From Proteiniborus ethanoligenes (GTDB taxonomy: Bacteria > Bacillota > Clostridia > Tissierellales > Proteiniboraceae), in the NCBI RefSeq assembly GCF_900107485.1, contig NZ_FNQE01000004.1, positions 1-64,000 on the forward strand: a stretch of 64,000 bases of DNA. Reading direction: 5' to 3'. Positions 36,728 through 45,925 of the stretch are shown piece after piece. Below the pieces are notes generated by a model. That model saw only the letters and a program-made list of their open reading frames with translations, did not search any database and was not told the DNA's origin. Each line of letters opens with the position of its first letter. The first letter of the stretch is position 1. The translations under genes and the position numbers were made by a program.

Positions 36728-36765
36728 CAACCCCACCTATAGATTAATTTCTGAGGGTGGGGTTG
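36728..36765. terminator. Bidirectional terminator between phosphatase and adenine deaminase genes
   Basis: An 11-bp stem (CAACCCCACCT with AGGGTGGGGTTG, one extra base) lies between convergent genes. Confidence 0.8.
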
Positions 36766-36774
36766 CTATTATAC

Positions 36775-38538
36775 TTATTTAATTAGCTCAATAACTGGGT
36801 CAATAATTTCTTGATGCATTACGTCAATAAAACCATGGTCTGTTACTGCATATTCTGGAATAGCCGCTAGGCAAATAAAAGAAAGAAACATAAATGGAAT
36901 ACTTATAGTACAGCCCAGTTCATGAATTTTTGAATTTAATACTTTCTTCTGTGATGCTAGTTCCCAAGCATCTAAGTCTGATAGCAATCCTAGTATAGGA
37001 TATTCTACTTCACAAATAACTTGACCATTATTAACTAAAACCTGCCCACCTTGGATTTCCCCTATTCTATTCACAGCAAGGGCCATATCCTCAAAGTTTG
37101 TTCCCATAACAATTATATTATGATTGTCATGACCTACAGACGATGCAATTGCACCTGATTTTAAGTTAAATCCTCCCATAAAGGCCTTACCAATATTTCC
37201 ATTCTTTCCATAGCGTTCTACTTGAGCTATATATAGAATATCTTGATTTAAGTCGCATTCAACAACCCCATCCTTAACAGGTAAAATTGTCTCTTGCCCA
37301 AAGGTTATAGGTATCCAATCTAAAGTACGCATTATTTTTACTCTTGCTTCTTTAGCTTCCTTATCTACCTTAATCATAAGATCTTCTGCAGTAATTTTTT
37401 TAGATAATTTAATTGTATTTAGGAGTATAGGCTCATGTTCTGCCTTGTCATAACGCTTAATTAACTTACTATCCTCAACAACTAGGTTGCCACCTGATAT
37501 TACAGATATTACCTTAAAATCCTCTGGTCCTTCTGCAATGTTTATATCTGCACGTCTTCCTGGAGCCAATGCACCTATTTCTCTATCTAGATTAAAAGCT
37601 CTTGCTGCATTTATTGTTACCATCTGTATTGCAGTAACAAAATCCACACCATTTTTCAAAGCTGTACGTATAGCATCATCTAAATGTCCTCTCTCTACCG
37701 CATCAACTGTATGTAAATCATCTGTTACTATACTACACATAGTTGAATCTAGCTTATGCTCAGTTATAGCTTTCAGACACTCTGTCATATTTCTTGCTGC
37801 CGAACCCTCTCGCATCATTACGTAACAGCCAGCACGTAATCTCTCGATTGCATCCTCTGTACTAAGGGATTCGTGGTCAGTGCTTACTCCTGCTGCCATG
37901 CATACATTCATTGCTGGTCCCTTCATTTCAGGCAAATGTCCTTGGAGTGATTTGCCCATTTTACTTGCTATTTCCATTGCTTTAATTAACTCTGTATTTC
38001 CTTGTAAAAGATAAGGTGCTACAATTTCAGATAGTCCTACTGCATCATCACGCTTTAGGGCCTTTTCAATAATTTCACTATTAAAAGAGCCGCCACTTGT
38101 TTCAAGTCCTGGAGCAAAAGGTACATGGGAGGGCACTACAAAATATATTTTGAGATCTGTTGCCTTAGCCTCATTAAGTACTGCTTCAATGGCTTCCATT
38201 CCGCCAACAACTCCTACCTCATGCATATCTGCCATCACAGCTGTTGTCCCATGAGTTAAGACTATTTCCGCAAAGCCCCTAATACTCAAATTTGTACTTT
38301 CTGGGTGAATATGCCCATCAATAAAGCCTGGCAGCAAATACTTCCCTTTAGCATCTATAATCTTAGTTTTCTCACCAATACAGTAATCTATGTGACCTAC
38401 TGCAGCTATTTTGCCATTAGCAACTGCAATTCCACCATTATATATTTCCTTTGAATAAACATTAACAATTTTCCCGTTCACAACTACTAAGTCAGCTTTT
38501 TCTAATCCCATAGAAACAGATGTTAATTTTTTATCCAT
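36775..38538 (-). CDS. ade: Adenine deaminase
   Basis: A 587-residue cytoplasmic amidohydrolase converting adenine to hypoxanthine and ammonia. Length and motifs fit the bacterial Ade family: the metal site GFIDGHIHPESTNLS (about 74-88), the VMADMHEVGVVGG segment, VGLSEI, GHLPEM, the DDLHTVD loop and the C-terminal domain with SSVGHDNHNIIVMG. GGAGGGATAGT precedes the ATG. It is the second gene after the AtzA-like deaminase (45-base gap), forming a nucleobase-deaminating pair. Confidence 0.95.
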   Translation of the reverse strand: MDKKLTSVSMGLEKADLVVVNGKIVNVYSKEIYNGGIAVANGKIAAVGHIDYCIGEKTKIIDAKGKYLLPGFIDGHIHPESTNLSIRGFAEIVLTHGTTAVMADMHEVGVVGGMEAIEAVLNEAKATDLKIYFVVPSHVPFAPGLETSGGSFNSEIIEKALKRDDAVGLSEIVAPYLLQGNTELIKAMEIASKMGKSLQGHLPEMKGPAMNVCMAAGVSTDHESLSTEDAIERLRAGCYVMMREGSAARNMTECLKAITEHKLDSTMCSIVTDDLHTVDAVERGHLDDAIRTALKNGVDFVTAIQMVTINAARAFNLDREIGALAPGRRADINIAEGPEDFKVISVISGGNLVVEDSKLIKRYDKAEHEPILLNTIKLSKKITAEDLMIKVDKEAKEARVKIMRTLDWIPITFGQETILPVKDGVVECDLNQDILYIAQVERYGKNGNIGKAFMGGFNLKSGAIASSVGHDNHNIIVMGTNFEDMALAVNRIGEIQGGQVLVNNGQVICEVEYPILGLLSDLDAWELASQKKVLNSKIHELGCTISIPFMFLSFICLAAIPEYAVTDHGFIDVMHQEIIDPVIELIK

Positions 38539-38583
38539 TACTATCCCTCCATTTTTTATTTCTATATCAATCTAAATACTTTT

Positions 38584-39942
38584 TTAGATATATGGAAACC
38601 TATGAGGTAAAACTATCCCAGCACGTTTGTAAATTGATTCTGCTCTTTCTTTTGCTTCGTTAATAATAGAATCTTCATCAACTGTTAATATTTCCCTATC
38701 CTTCATAATCCACTTCCCATCACACATTGTGCTTTCAACATTAGATGAATGCATAGAAGTAACTAGATTTGCAATAGCATCATGAATAGGCAGCATTCCA
38801 GCAGAATTAGGATTAATAATTATGACATCGGCTTTTTTCCCTACTTCTAGAGATCCAATATTATCCTCTTCAAGAAGAGCTTTTGCACCATTTACAGTAA
38901 CCATTCTAATGATTTCCTGAGCCTTCATAATTGTAGGGTCTAATCGCCACCCCTTATGAATAAGAGATGTAAGCCACATTTCATCTATTAAATCCATTCT
39001 GTTGCTGGCTGCTGCTCCGTCAGTTCCTAATGTTACGCAAATTCCTTCCTTAAGCATTCTTGGAATCTTAGCAAATCCAAGTACTCGCATAGCAGCCGCT
39101 GGATTATGTGAAACCTTTACTCTCTTCTCTTTAAACATATTCACCTCTTCATTTGTAAGCCATACTGTATGAACTGCAAGAAAGTTTTTGTCCAGAACAT
39201 CTAAATTGTATAAATGTTTTACAGTTGTGGCCCCTCTTGTTTCTAATGCATACTCAACTTCTTCTTTTACCTCTGCAACGTGCATATGTACACCTACACC
39301 ATACTTATCTGCAAGTTCTTTAGTCTTGATAATCAAATCATCAGAGTTGTTAAAGATAGTACGCAATCCAAACCAAACCTGAACACGTCCATCGGCAGTA
39401 TTATGAAATTTTCTTAAATCTTCTTCTTGTTTGTCAAGCTCTTCTTGTGTTGTTTTTTGCCAGACTTTAGGCAGCCCTTCTCCACAATCCATCACTGACT
39501 TTGCAAGCTTAGCACGAATACCAATCTGGTTCACAGCCTTTGCCATGCCACTAACAAATTGACCACCAGGCTCAGCAAATGATGTGACCCCTGCTCTGAT
39601 CTGTTCAAGGCAGCAAAGCAATGTAGAAATATAGGAATCCTCTTCAGTTAAACTACTTTCATAGGGCCAGATTCTCTCATGTAACCAAGTTAGAAGATTT
39701 ACATCATCACCAAGACCCCTGCCTAATTGCTGTGACGTATGTACATGTGTATTAATAAGGCCTGGCATAATAATTTTTCCCTTTGCATCTACTATTTCTA
39801 CATCAGGGGTTACTAAAGACTGTTCTACATGCCCTACTGCTTTAATCCTATCATTTTCAATTAACACATCTCCCTGCGTAAAAACTTGCTCTTCTTTGTT
39901 CATAGAAACTATGAAACCGTTCTTTAATAGTATTTGACTCAA
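38584..39942 (-). CDS. AtzA/TrzA-like aminohydrolase
   Basis: A 452-residue amidohydrolase of the branch that includes S-adenosylhomocysteine/methylthioadenosine deaminases and triazine hydrolases. The metal site is NTHVHTSQQLGRGLGDD (about 63-79), with HMHVAE (about 218-223), HTVWL and LGTDGAAASNRMD. The expected reaction is hydrolytic removal of an amino group from an adenine-like ring; the substrate cannot be fixed from sequence. Translation starts with TTG after AAAGGAGGG. It is the first gene of the pair with ade and is divergent from an XRE-cupin regulator. Confidence 0.8.
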   Translation of the reverse strand: MSQILLKNGFIVSMNKEEQVFTQGDVLIENDRIKAVGHVEQSLVTPDVEIVDAKGKIIMPGLINTHVHTSQQLGRGLGDDVNLLTWLHERIWPYESSLTEEDSYISTLLCCLEQIRAGVTSFAEPGGQFVSGMAKAVNQIGIRAKLAKSVMDCGEGLPKVWQKTTQEELDKQEEDLRKFHNTADGRVQVWFGLRTIFNNSDDLIIKTKELADKYGVGVHMHVAEVKEEVEYALETRGATTVKHLYNLDVLDKNFLAVHTVWLTNEEVNMFKEKRVKVSHNPAAAMRVLGFAKIPRMLKEGICVTLGTDGAAASNRMDLIDEMWLTSLIHKGWRLDPTIMKAQEIIRMVTVNGAKALLEEDNIGSLEVGKKADVIIINPNSAGMLPIHDAIANLVTSMHSSNVESTMCDGKWIMKDREILTVDEDSIINEAKERAESIYKRAGIVLPHRFPYI

Positions 39943-40012
39943 TTAATTCCCTCCTTTATTTTTTATTGAGTAAAATATTTACCTAATGCTTTTTAAAATT
40001 AATTAATTGTAC

Positions 40013-40080
40013 TTGAACTATATTGTTTTGTGCGTTATAATGAATTTTGTCCGTTATATTTAACATTCTTCACAACTCAA
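40013..40080. promoter_or_regulatory. Overlapping divergent promoters with two direct operator boxes
   Basis: On the plus strand TTGAAC (40013-40018) and TATAAT (40036-40041) have a 17-base spacer. On the minus strand TTGAGT (40075-40080) and TATAAC (40053-40058) have 16. Two 14-base direct repeats, TTTTGTGCGTTATA (40026-40039) and TTTTGTCCGTTATA (40045-40058), each cover one -10 element, so one regulator could block both promoters. Confidence 0.7.
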
Positions 40081-40180
40081 AAAAATCCTCTATTATTTTG
40101 AAATTTTTAAAATTTTATATTTTGTGCTATTATCTTTATATATATTGCTAATAGAATTTTTCAAAGAAAGGTGAAAAAAC

Positions 40181-40732
40181 TTGGATATAGGAAGCATGAT
40201 TAAAAGTAAACGATTAGAGAAAAAAATGTCTCTACGTGAATTAGGCATAAAAACAGGATTATCGGCCAGTGCTATAAGCCAAATAGAAAATAATAAATCT
40301 ATACCTAATATACTCACTGCTAAACAGTTAGCTGATGTTTTAGGTTTTTCTATTATTTCATTTTTTCTTGATGATATTGATAGTAAAATTTCACTTGTAA
40401 GAAAAGATGAACGCAAAGTAATAACACGTAACAAAAGTAAATATGGTGATTTAACAGAAGAAATGATTACGAAAGACAAAAACGAAATTTTGGGTGGTGT
40501 TATTACAATACCGCCTCTGGCTGATTCAGGTAAAGAAGTAAGTCATAATGGTGAAGAAATTGTATATATACTTGAAGGTGAAGTAATGTATACTCTGGTA
40601 GGCGTTGGTGATTATATACTCAAAGAAGGAGATACCCTTACATACCCTTGCTCTATACCTCATAAATGGAAAAACACTCATAATTCAAACATAGCAAAGA
40701 TATTGCTAGTAGCTACATCAAAGGATTTTTAA
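40181..40732 (+). CDS. XRE-cupin transcriptional regulator
   Basis: A 183-residue cytoplasmic regulator. Residues 6-60 form the XRE helix-turn-helix (MSLRELGIKTGLSASAISQIE), and about 108-180 a small cupin sensor domain with HNGEEIVYILEGE and PHKWKNT, holding candidate metal or ligand His residues. Such proteins often control amine, nucleobase or amino-acid catabolism. The start is TTG at 40181 with AAAGGTG seven bases before it. It is divergent from the deaminase pair and probably controls both that pair and itself. Confidence 0.9.
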   Translation: MDIGSMIKSKRLEKKMSLRELGIKTGLSASAISQIENNKSIPNILTAKQLADVLGFSIISFFLDDIDSKISLVRKDERKVITRNKSKYGDLTEEMITKDKNEILGGVITIPPLADSGKEVSHNGEEIVYILEGEVMYTLVGVGDYILKEGDTLTYPCSIPHKWKNTHNSNIAKILLVATSKDF

Positions 40733-40738
40733 AAATAT

Positions 40739-40778
40739 AAAATCCCACCTTCAGAATAAAATCTGAGGATGGGATTTT
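40739..40778. terminator. Bidirectional terminator between xre-cupin and galU
   Basis: A 16-bp stem with one mismatch (AAATCCCACCTTCAGA with TCTGAGGATGGGATTT) is flanked by A and T runs on both sides. Confidence 0.85.
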
Positions 40779-40779
40779 A

Positions 40780-41652
40780 TTATATGCTTTTTATCAATTC
40801 AACTAAATATTCCTTAAAACCATCTTTTAAATCTTCTCTCTCTAATGCAAACTCTACTGTTGCTTGGAGGAAGCCTAGCTTGTTCCCTACGTCATATCTT
40901 TTGCCCTCAAAGGTATATGCGTACATTTTTTGCTGCTTAGCTAGCTCTTTTAGGGCATCTGTAAGCTGTATCTCTCCTCCTGCACCTGGCTTTGTAGTCT
41001 CTAATATATGAAATATTTCAGGAGCTATTATATATCTTCCTAGTATGGCCACATTAGTAGGTGCTTCATCTATATTTGGTTTTTCTACTAAGTCCTTCAC
41101 TTCGTATAGTCCATCTTTTATTTTATTTCCAGATACTATACCATATTTGTTAACATCCTCTTTTGCCACCTCTTGAACTCCGAGAATAGTAGCCTTGTGT
41201 TCATCATACATATCTATAAGCTGCTTTAGACATGGTTTAGCTTTTGAATTTACTATATCATCGCCTAGAAGCACTGCAAAGGGCTCATCTCCTATAAAGC
41301 TTTTAGCATAATAGATAGCATGCCCTAGTCCTAGGGGCTCCTTTTGTCTTATGTAGTGTATATTTACCATATTAGAGATTTTACTAACCTCTTCTAGTAA
41401 TTCTGTATTACCCTTTTTTTCAAGCTCTAGCTCTAACTCTACAGATTTATCAAAATGGTCCTCTATGGATTTTTTATTTCTCCCTGTTATAATTAATATA
41501 TCCTCTATTCCAGATTCTATAGCCTCTTCAATAATATACTGTAAGGTTGGCTTATCTACAATAGGTAGCATTTCCTTTGGCTGGGCCTTAGTTGCAGGTA
41601 AAAACCTAGTCCCCAACCCTGCTGCCGGGATAACAGCTTTTTTAACTAGCAT
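40780..41652 (-). CDS. galU: UTP-glucose-1-phosphate uridylyltransferase
   Basis: A 290-residue cytoplasmic enzyme making UDP-glucose from UTP and glucose 1-phosphate. The nucleotide-binding start VKKAVIPAAGLGTRFLPATK, the DKPTLQYIIEEA segment, the VLLGDDIV metal-binding aspartate and the KPGAGGEIQLTDAL segment match GalU. The ATG at 41652 is preferred over the GTG at 41661 because AAAGGT lies too close to the GTG. It follows the capD-like gene by 17 bases, so both likely serve surface polysaccharide synthesis. Confidence 0.95.
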   Translation of the reverse strand: MLVKKAVIPAAGLGTRFLPATKAQPKEMLPIVDKPTLQYIIEEAIESGIEDILIITGRNKKSIEDHFDKSVELELELEKKGNTELLEEVSKISNMVNIHYIRQKEPLGLGHAIYYAKSFIGDEPFAVLLGDDIVNSKAKPCLKQLIDMYDEHKATILGVQEVAKEDVNKYGIVSGNKIKDGLYEVKDLVEKPNIDEAPTNVAILGRYIIAPEIFHILETTKPGAGGEIQLTDALKELAKQQKMYAYTFEGKRYDVGNKLGFLQATVEFALEREDLKDGFKEYLVELIKSI

Positions 41653-41669
41653 ATATATCACTAACCTTT

Positions 41670-43562
41670 CTATATAAGTTCTTTACTTGCACAGACCTCA
41701 CATGAGACCTTGGGGTCTTTTATAGTATTTTCCACGCTGCATATATTATATGTAGGTACTATTTGCTGCACATGTTCTTTAAGAGTACCACTGTCACATT
41801 CATCTATTATTTCTCTTAAAGTATGTATAGATTTCAATATTAGCTTATAATCTGTAAATATAGGTTTGCCAATAAATATCTTATCATGCCCTGTTGATTG
41901 GATGCCTTCTTCATCTAGCAAAAGTTCTTCAAATAGCTTTTCTCCCTGTCTTAACCCAGTAAATAGTATAGGTATATCTAAATCTGGTTCGAATCCAGAA
42001 AGCCTTATTAAATCTCTTGCCAAATCTACTATCTTAACTGGTTCTCCCATATCGAGTACAAATATTTCTCCACCCTTAGCCATAGCTCCAGCTTGTATAA
42101 CTAATTGAGCAGCTTCAGGTATAGTCATGAAGTACCTTATTATTTCTGGATGAGTCACCGTAACAGGTCCTCCTTCCAGTATTTGCTTTCTAAATAGTGG
42201 TATTACACTTCCATTGCTGCCTAATACATTACCAAATCTTACTGCTACGAACTCTGTCTTGCTCCCTTTATCTATGGATTGAATTATCATCTCGCATATT
42301 CTTTTAGATGCTCCCATAATATTAGTTGGATTCACTGCTTTATCTGTAGATATCATGACAAATCTTTTAACTCCATATTTATCTGCTGCTTGAGCTAGGT
42401 TTAAGGTGCCGAACACATTGTTTTTAATGGCTTCCTTAGGGTTGTCCTCCATAAGTGGCACATGCTTGTGTGCTGCAGCATGGAATATAACATCAGGTTT
42501 AATATCCTTCATGATTTCATCTATACGACTCTTGTCTCTTATAGAAGCTATGATAACCTTTAGATTTAAATCCCTATATCTGCTTTTTAACTCATTTTGT
42601 AAATCATAGGCACTATTCTCATATATATCTAGGATGCATAATGTATCAGGCTTAAACTTTGCAATCTGTCTACAAAGCTCTGAGCCAATAGAGCCTCCAC
42701 CACCAGTAACTAAAACTTTTTTGCCTTTTAGATACTCACTTATCTCATCAATATTAAGCTCTACTTCATCTCTTCCTAGAAGGTCTTCTATCTGAACATC
42801 TCGTATTTCCTTAATACTAACTTGTCCATCTATAAGCTCATAAATTCCAGGTAATATTTTTAGCTTAGCTTTAGTCTTTTTACATTCCTGAACTATTTTC
42901 CTTATTTCACCCTTACCTGCAGAGGGAATAGCTATAATTATCTCATCAATTTTCATTTTATTGGCAACAATTGATATATCAACTCTCTGCCCCATGACAG
43001 GTACACCATTTATTCTTTGGCCTTCTTTTATGGAGTCATCGTCTATTATAGCTACAGGCTTGCTATTAAGCTGCGTATGGTTTTTTAGCTCCCTTATTAC
43101 CATGGCTCCTGCATCTCCAGCGCCTATTATCATCACTCGTTTAAATCCATTGCCATTTTTAAGCTCACTGCCCTTGAGTCTCCTAAGTGCTCTATAGCTA
43201 AACCTAGCACCACCTATTAGCATCATATCTAGCATAGTAGTTATGGCATATACACTTCTAGGCAAATGTGTTTGTAGAGCAAACAAAAGGCTAACTACTC
43301 CAGTATTTGCAACAACCGATGCTACAACTACATTCATAAGCTCTTCTACACTTGCATATCTCCATAAGCTTCTATAAAGTTTAAAATAATAAAATACTAA
43401 TATTTTTAATAATGTAATTATTAATGCATTGTTTATGTACACCTTTAGATATTGGGCTTCGATTTTACCATCAAATCGTAGGTATAAGGCTAGATAATAG
43501 GCTAGATTGATAAGTGCTATATCTAAAAGCACCAAAAAAATAACTCTCACTCTCTTTTGCAT
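41670..43562 (-). CDS. Membrane nucleotide-sugar epimerase/dehydratase (CapD/FlaA1-like)
   Basis: A 630-residue protein. Four N-terminal membrane segments (about 8-115) precede a Rossmann-like domain (VMIIGAGDAGAMV, about 135-260), then an extended SDR domain: the NAD(P) loop TGGGGSIGSELCRQIA (about 285-300), AAAHKHVPLMEDNP, STDKAVNPTNIMGASKR and RFGNVLGSNGSV. It should convert a UDP-N-acetyl sugar (4,6-dehydratase or epimerase) for capsule or glycan synthesis. The ATG at 43562 follows GAAGGAG; the in-frame start at 43589 lacks one. Six Cys/Val-rich C-terminal residues (CEVCASKELI) are unusual. Confidence 0.9.
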   Translation of the reverse strand: MQKRVRVIFLVLLDIALINLAYYLALYLRFDGKIEAQYLKVYINNALIITLLKILVFYYFKLYRSLWRYASVEELMNVVVASVVANTGVVSLLFALQTHLPRSVYAITTMLDMMLIGGARFSYRALRRLKGSELKNGNGFKRVMIIGAGDAGAMVIRELKNHTQLNSKPVAIIDDDSIKEGQRINGVPVMGQRVDISIVANKMKIDEIIIAIPSAGKGEIRKIVQECKKTKAKLKILPGIYELIDGQVSIKEIRDVQIEDLLGRDEVELNIDEISEYLKGKKVLVTGGGGSIGSELCRQIAKFKPDTLCILDIYENSAYDLQNELKSRYRDLNLKVIIASIRDKSRIDEIMKDIKPDVIFHAAAHKHVPLMEDNPKEAIKNNVFGTLNLAQAADKYGVKRFVMISTDKAVNPTNIMGASKRICEMIIQSIDKGSKTEFVAVRFGNVLGSNGSVIPLFRKQILEGGPVTVTHPEIIRYFMTIPEAAQLVIQAGAMAKGGEIFVLDMGEPVKIVDLARDLIRLSGFEPDLDIPILFTGLRQGEKLFEELLLDEEGIQSTGHDKIFIGKPIFTDYKLILKSIHTLREIIDECDSGTLKEHVQQIVPTYNICSVENTIKDPKVSCEVCASKELI

Positions 43563-43586
43563 GACAAAGACTCCTTCTCGAAAAAA

Positions 43587-43657
43587 CATTGTTTATTATT
43601 TAGCTAAAACTATTCTATCAAAATATTGGGTATTATGCTAGTATTCTCAGGAAAAGT
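43587..43657 (-). promoter_or_regulatory. Conserved promoter block upstream of the capD-like gene
   Basis: TTGATA (43616-43621) and TAATAA (43593-43598) are 17 bases apart on the minus strand. The whole block matches 34837-34907 in about four of five positions, including the ACTAGCATAAT segment upstream of the -35. Confidence 0.65.
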
Positions 43658-43670
43658 TATGCATATAAAA

Positions 43671-43703
43671 ACCACCTTCTGGTTTTGCTTCCCCAAAAGG
43701 TGG
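43671..43703 (-). terminator. Second psuG terminator (ACCACCTT repeat family)
   Basis: CCACCTT and AAGGTGG arms enclose GGTTTTGC-like sequence, followed by T-rich DNA on the minus strand. Relatives lie at 52293, 59750 and 63680. Confidence 0.7.
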
Positions 43704-43716
43704 CATAGAAAATTTA

Positions 43717-43752
43717 AATCCCTCCTTCAGATTTTATTCTGGAGGAGGGATT
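43717..43752 (-). terminator. First psuG terminator
   Basis: A 15-bp stem with one mismatch (AATCCCTCCTTCAGA with TCTGGAGGAGGGATT) stands about 90 bases past the psuG stop codon. Confidence 0.8.
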
Positions 43753-43841
43753 AAAGCTAGGAGAGTACTGAAAACAGTCTTTGAATCTTAAGCAAACTTT
43801 TTCAGTGTCTCTCTCGCTGGGGGCTGATTCATTTACTTTCA

Positions 43842-44765
43842 TTATTTAGTTTGATAATAAGCATAGGCAATTTGAGCGCCAACTTTAGCATTATTATAAA
43901 CTAATTCAATATTTGCTTCTAAGCTTTTACCTTCTGTCTTTTCCACAATAGTTGAAAGTAAAAATGGTGTTACATCCTTTCCTTCTATTCCTTTTCTTTC
44001 ACCTTCTAAAATTGCGTCATCAACTATAGAATCAATAAAGGATTTTTCAAGTTGATATTCTACTGGAATAGGATTTGCGATTATAGTACCACCACGCAAA
44101 CCTAAATCATCTTTTGTTTTAATCATTTTTGCAATATGATTAACATCATTAAAGCAGGTATTTAATTTATATTTACTGTCACGAGTAAAAAATGCAGGGA
44201 AAATCTCAGTTCCATACCCTATTACTGGTACACCTTTTGTTTCTAAGTACTCAAGTGTTCTGCCTAAATCTAAAATTGACTTAGCACCTGCGCAAATTAC
44301 ATTGACATTTGTTGTGGCTAGTTCTTCCAAATCTGCTGACACATCCATATGCTCATTGTATCCTCTATGAACACCACCAATGCCACCAGTGACAAAGAAT
44401 TTAATATTAGCCAGCCCTGCACAAATCATTGTAGATGCCACTGTTGTTGCACCTGTCTTTTTAGTAGATACTATATATGCCAAATCTCTTCTTGAAACTT
44501 TAGCAACATCCTTTGCACTCGCTAAATACTCTAAATCATCATCATCTAATCCAATCTTAATTTTCCCATTGATAACTGCTATTGTTGCAGGAATACAGCC
44601 ATTATCTCTGATTATTCTTTCACATGTTTTTGCCATTTTTACGTTTTCTGGATAAGGCATTCCATGGGAGATGATGGTTGATTCAAGAGCAATTATAGGC
44701 AATCCTTCTTCTTTAGCATTTAAAACTTCATCACTATATTCTAAATAGCTTTCAAAATTTCTCAT
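43842..44765 (-). CDS. psuG: Pseudouridine-5'-phosphate glycosidase
   Basis: A 307-residue cytoplasmic enzyme that splits pseudouridine 5'-phosphate into uracil and ribose 5-phosphate by breaking a C-C glycosidic bond. The ALESTIISHGMPYPEN segment holds the catalytic Glu (Glu28), and CAGAKSILDLGRTLEYLET holds the Lys that forms the sugar adduct in the family; metal-binding Asp residues are in FVTGGIGGVHRG and HMDVSADL. GAGGAGAGAATTT precedes the ATG at 44765. It closes the second nucleoside importer operon, 126 bases after the binding protein. No PfkB-type PsuK kinase is encoded beside it, which is unusual. Confidence 0.93.
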   Translation of the reverse strand: MRNFESYLEYSDEVLNAKEEGLPIIALESTIISHGMPYPENVKMAKTCERIIRDNGCIPATIAVINGKIKIGLDDDDLEYLASAKDVAKVSRRDLAYIVSTKKTGATTVASTMICAGLANIKFFVTGGIGGVHRGYNEHMDVSADLEELATTNVNVICAGAKSILDLGRTLEYLETKGVPVIGYGTEIFPAFFTRDSKYKLNTCFNDVNHIAKMIKTKDDLGLRGGTIIANPIPVEYQLEKSFIDSIVDDAILEGERKGIEGKDVTPFLLSTIVEKTEGKSLEANIELVYNNAKVGAQIAYAYYQTK

Positions 44766-44890
44766 AAATTCTCTCCTCATTTATTTAGTCTAAAAGGGAC
44801 AAGTAATATTTGTAGTTAATCCATTTTAGGCTATAATAAGCATCTTACTCAATTATCATTTGTTTATAAAATTATATCTTCATAGACATA

Positions 44891-45925
44891 TTATTTATGC
44901 AATGGTTCAGTTGAAATTGTGATTTCCTTATTTTTAATTTTTTCTAGAGCAGCTGCTACATTTTGTCTTACTTCTTCTGTTACTGGAGCATCATCATACA
45001 TATGGAATTCACACACACCTTTATCCATACCATAATCAACTCTTTGACCACCTTTGAAGTTTCCATCTAGGATATCTTCAATAAATGCAATTACCATTAC
45101 ATCAAAATAGTTAAGTGCACTACCAAGCTCAACATTGTTAACTTTGAATATCTCATCATAATGTGTATCCCAAGCAACAAAATATGTGCCTGTTTCAGCT
45201 GCTGCTTGTGCTGTACCAGCACCAGTACCACCAGCTGCTGCTGCAATTACATCAGCACCCTTATCCACTAAAGCTAATCCTAAGTCCTTACCAGTTGTAG
45301 GATCAGTCCAAGTACCAGCGTAGGATACATAGTCTTGAATATTTTCATTAACACTTCTTAATCCTTGCTGCCATCCAGCTATAATAGCATTTATAATAGG
45401 CTCGTCCATTCCACCTACAATACCAACTACACCACTTTCTGACATTGTAGCTGCTGCAACACCACCTAAATATGCAGTTTCAGTTCTATTTAAACCAAAT
45501 TCCTGAATATTTTTGTAGTTTTCAATATTTTCAATTGTTCCGTCAAGGCTACCAAATTTAATATCAGGATAGTCCTTAGCAACTGATATTGTAGCTTCAG
45601 CAATACTAGCATATGTTGTAATGATAACATCATATCCTTGCTCTGCTAATGCTCTAATCTTTGGTTCATATTCACTTGTCTGTATAGCTTCTATCATTTT
45701 AATCTCAACATTTTCATGGTTTGCTTGATACTCATTAATACCTTTTACCAAATTTACTAACCATTCAGATGCATCTAAAGCCTGGTCAGATACGAAGGCA
45801 ATTTTAGTAATGTCTTTTGCGTCCTTATTGTCTTCTGCTTTGTTCGTACCTGCACATCCAGTTAAAGCAAGGAGTGCAATTGATAAAATTAAAATACTAG
45901 CCAAAATTGATTTTCTTTTAAACAT
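44891..45925 (-). CDS. BMP-family nucleoside-binding lipoprotein, second importer
   Basis: A 344-residue lipoprotein (lipobox ALTGC, Cys24) of the Bmp/PnrA class. The mature part reads KIAFVSDQALDASEWLVNLV, VIITTYASIAEATISVAKDYPD and AAAGGTGAGTAQAA. It is clearly diverged from the copy at 24539-25591, and a different ligand is likely. Its start overlaps the end of the permease gene by eight bases. It is the last importer gene, whereas in the first operon the lipoprotein comes first. Confidence 0.9.
   Translation of the reverse strand: MFKRKSILASILILSIALLALTGCAGTNKAEDNKDAKDITKIAFVSDQALDASEWLVNLVKGINEYQANHENVEIKMIEAIQTSEYEPKIRALAEQGYDVIITTYASIAEATISVAKDYPDIKFGSLDGTIENIENYKNIQEFGLNRTETAYLGGVAAATMSESGVVGIVGGMDEPIINAIIAGWQQGLRSVNENIQDYVSYAGTWTDPTTGKDLGLALVDKGADVIAAAAGGTGAGTAQAAAETGTYFVAWDTHYDEIFKVNNVELGSALNYFDVMVIAFIEDILDGNFKGGQRVDYGMDKGVCEFHMYDDAPVTEEVRQNVAAALEKIKNKEITISTEPLHK

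Noticed and set aside
40093-40479. A 128-codon minus-strand frame under the XRE-cupin gene
   Set aside because: It is a shadow of a well-supported regulator gene and overlaps the mapped promoter region.
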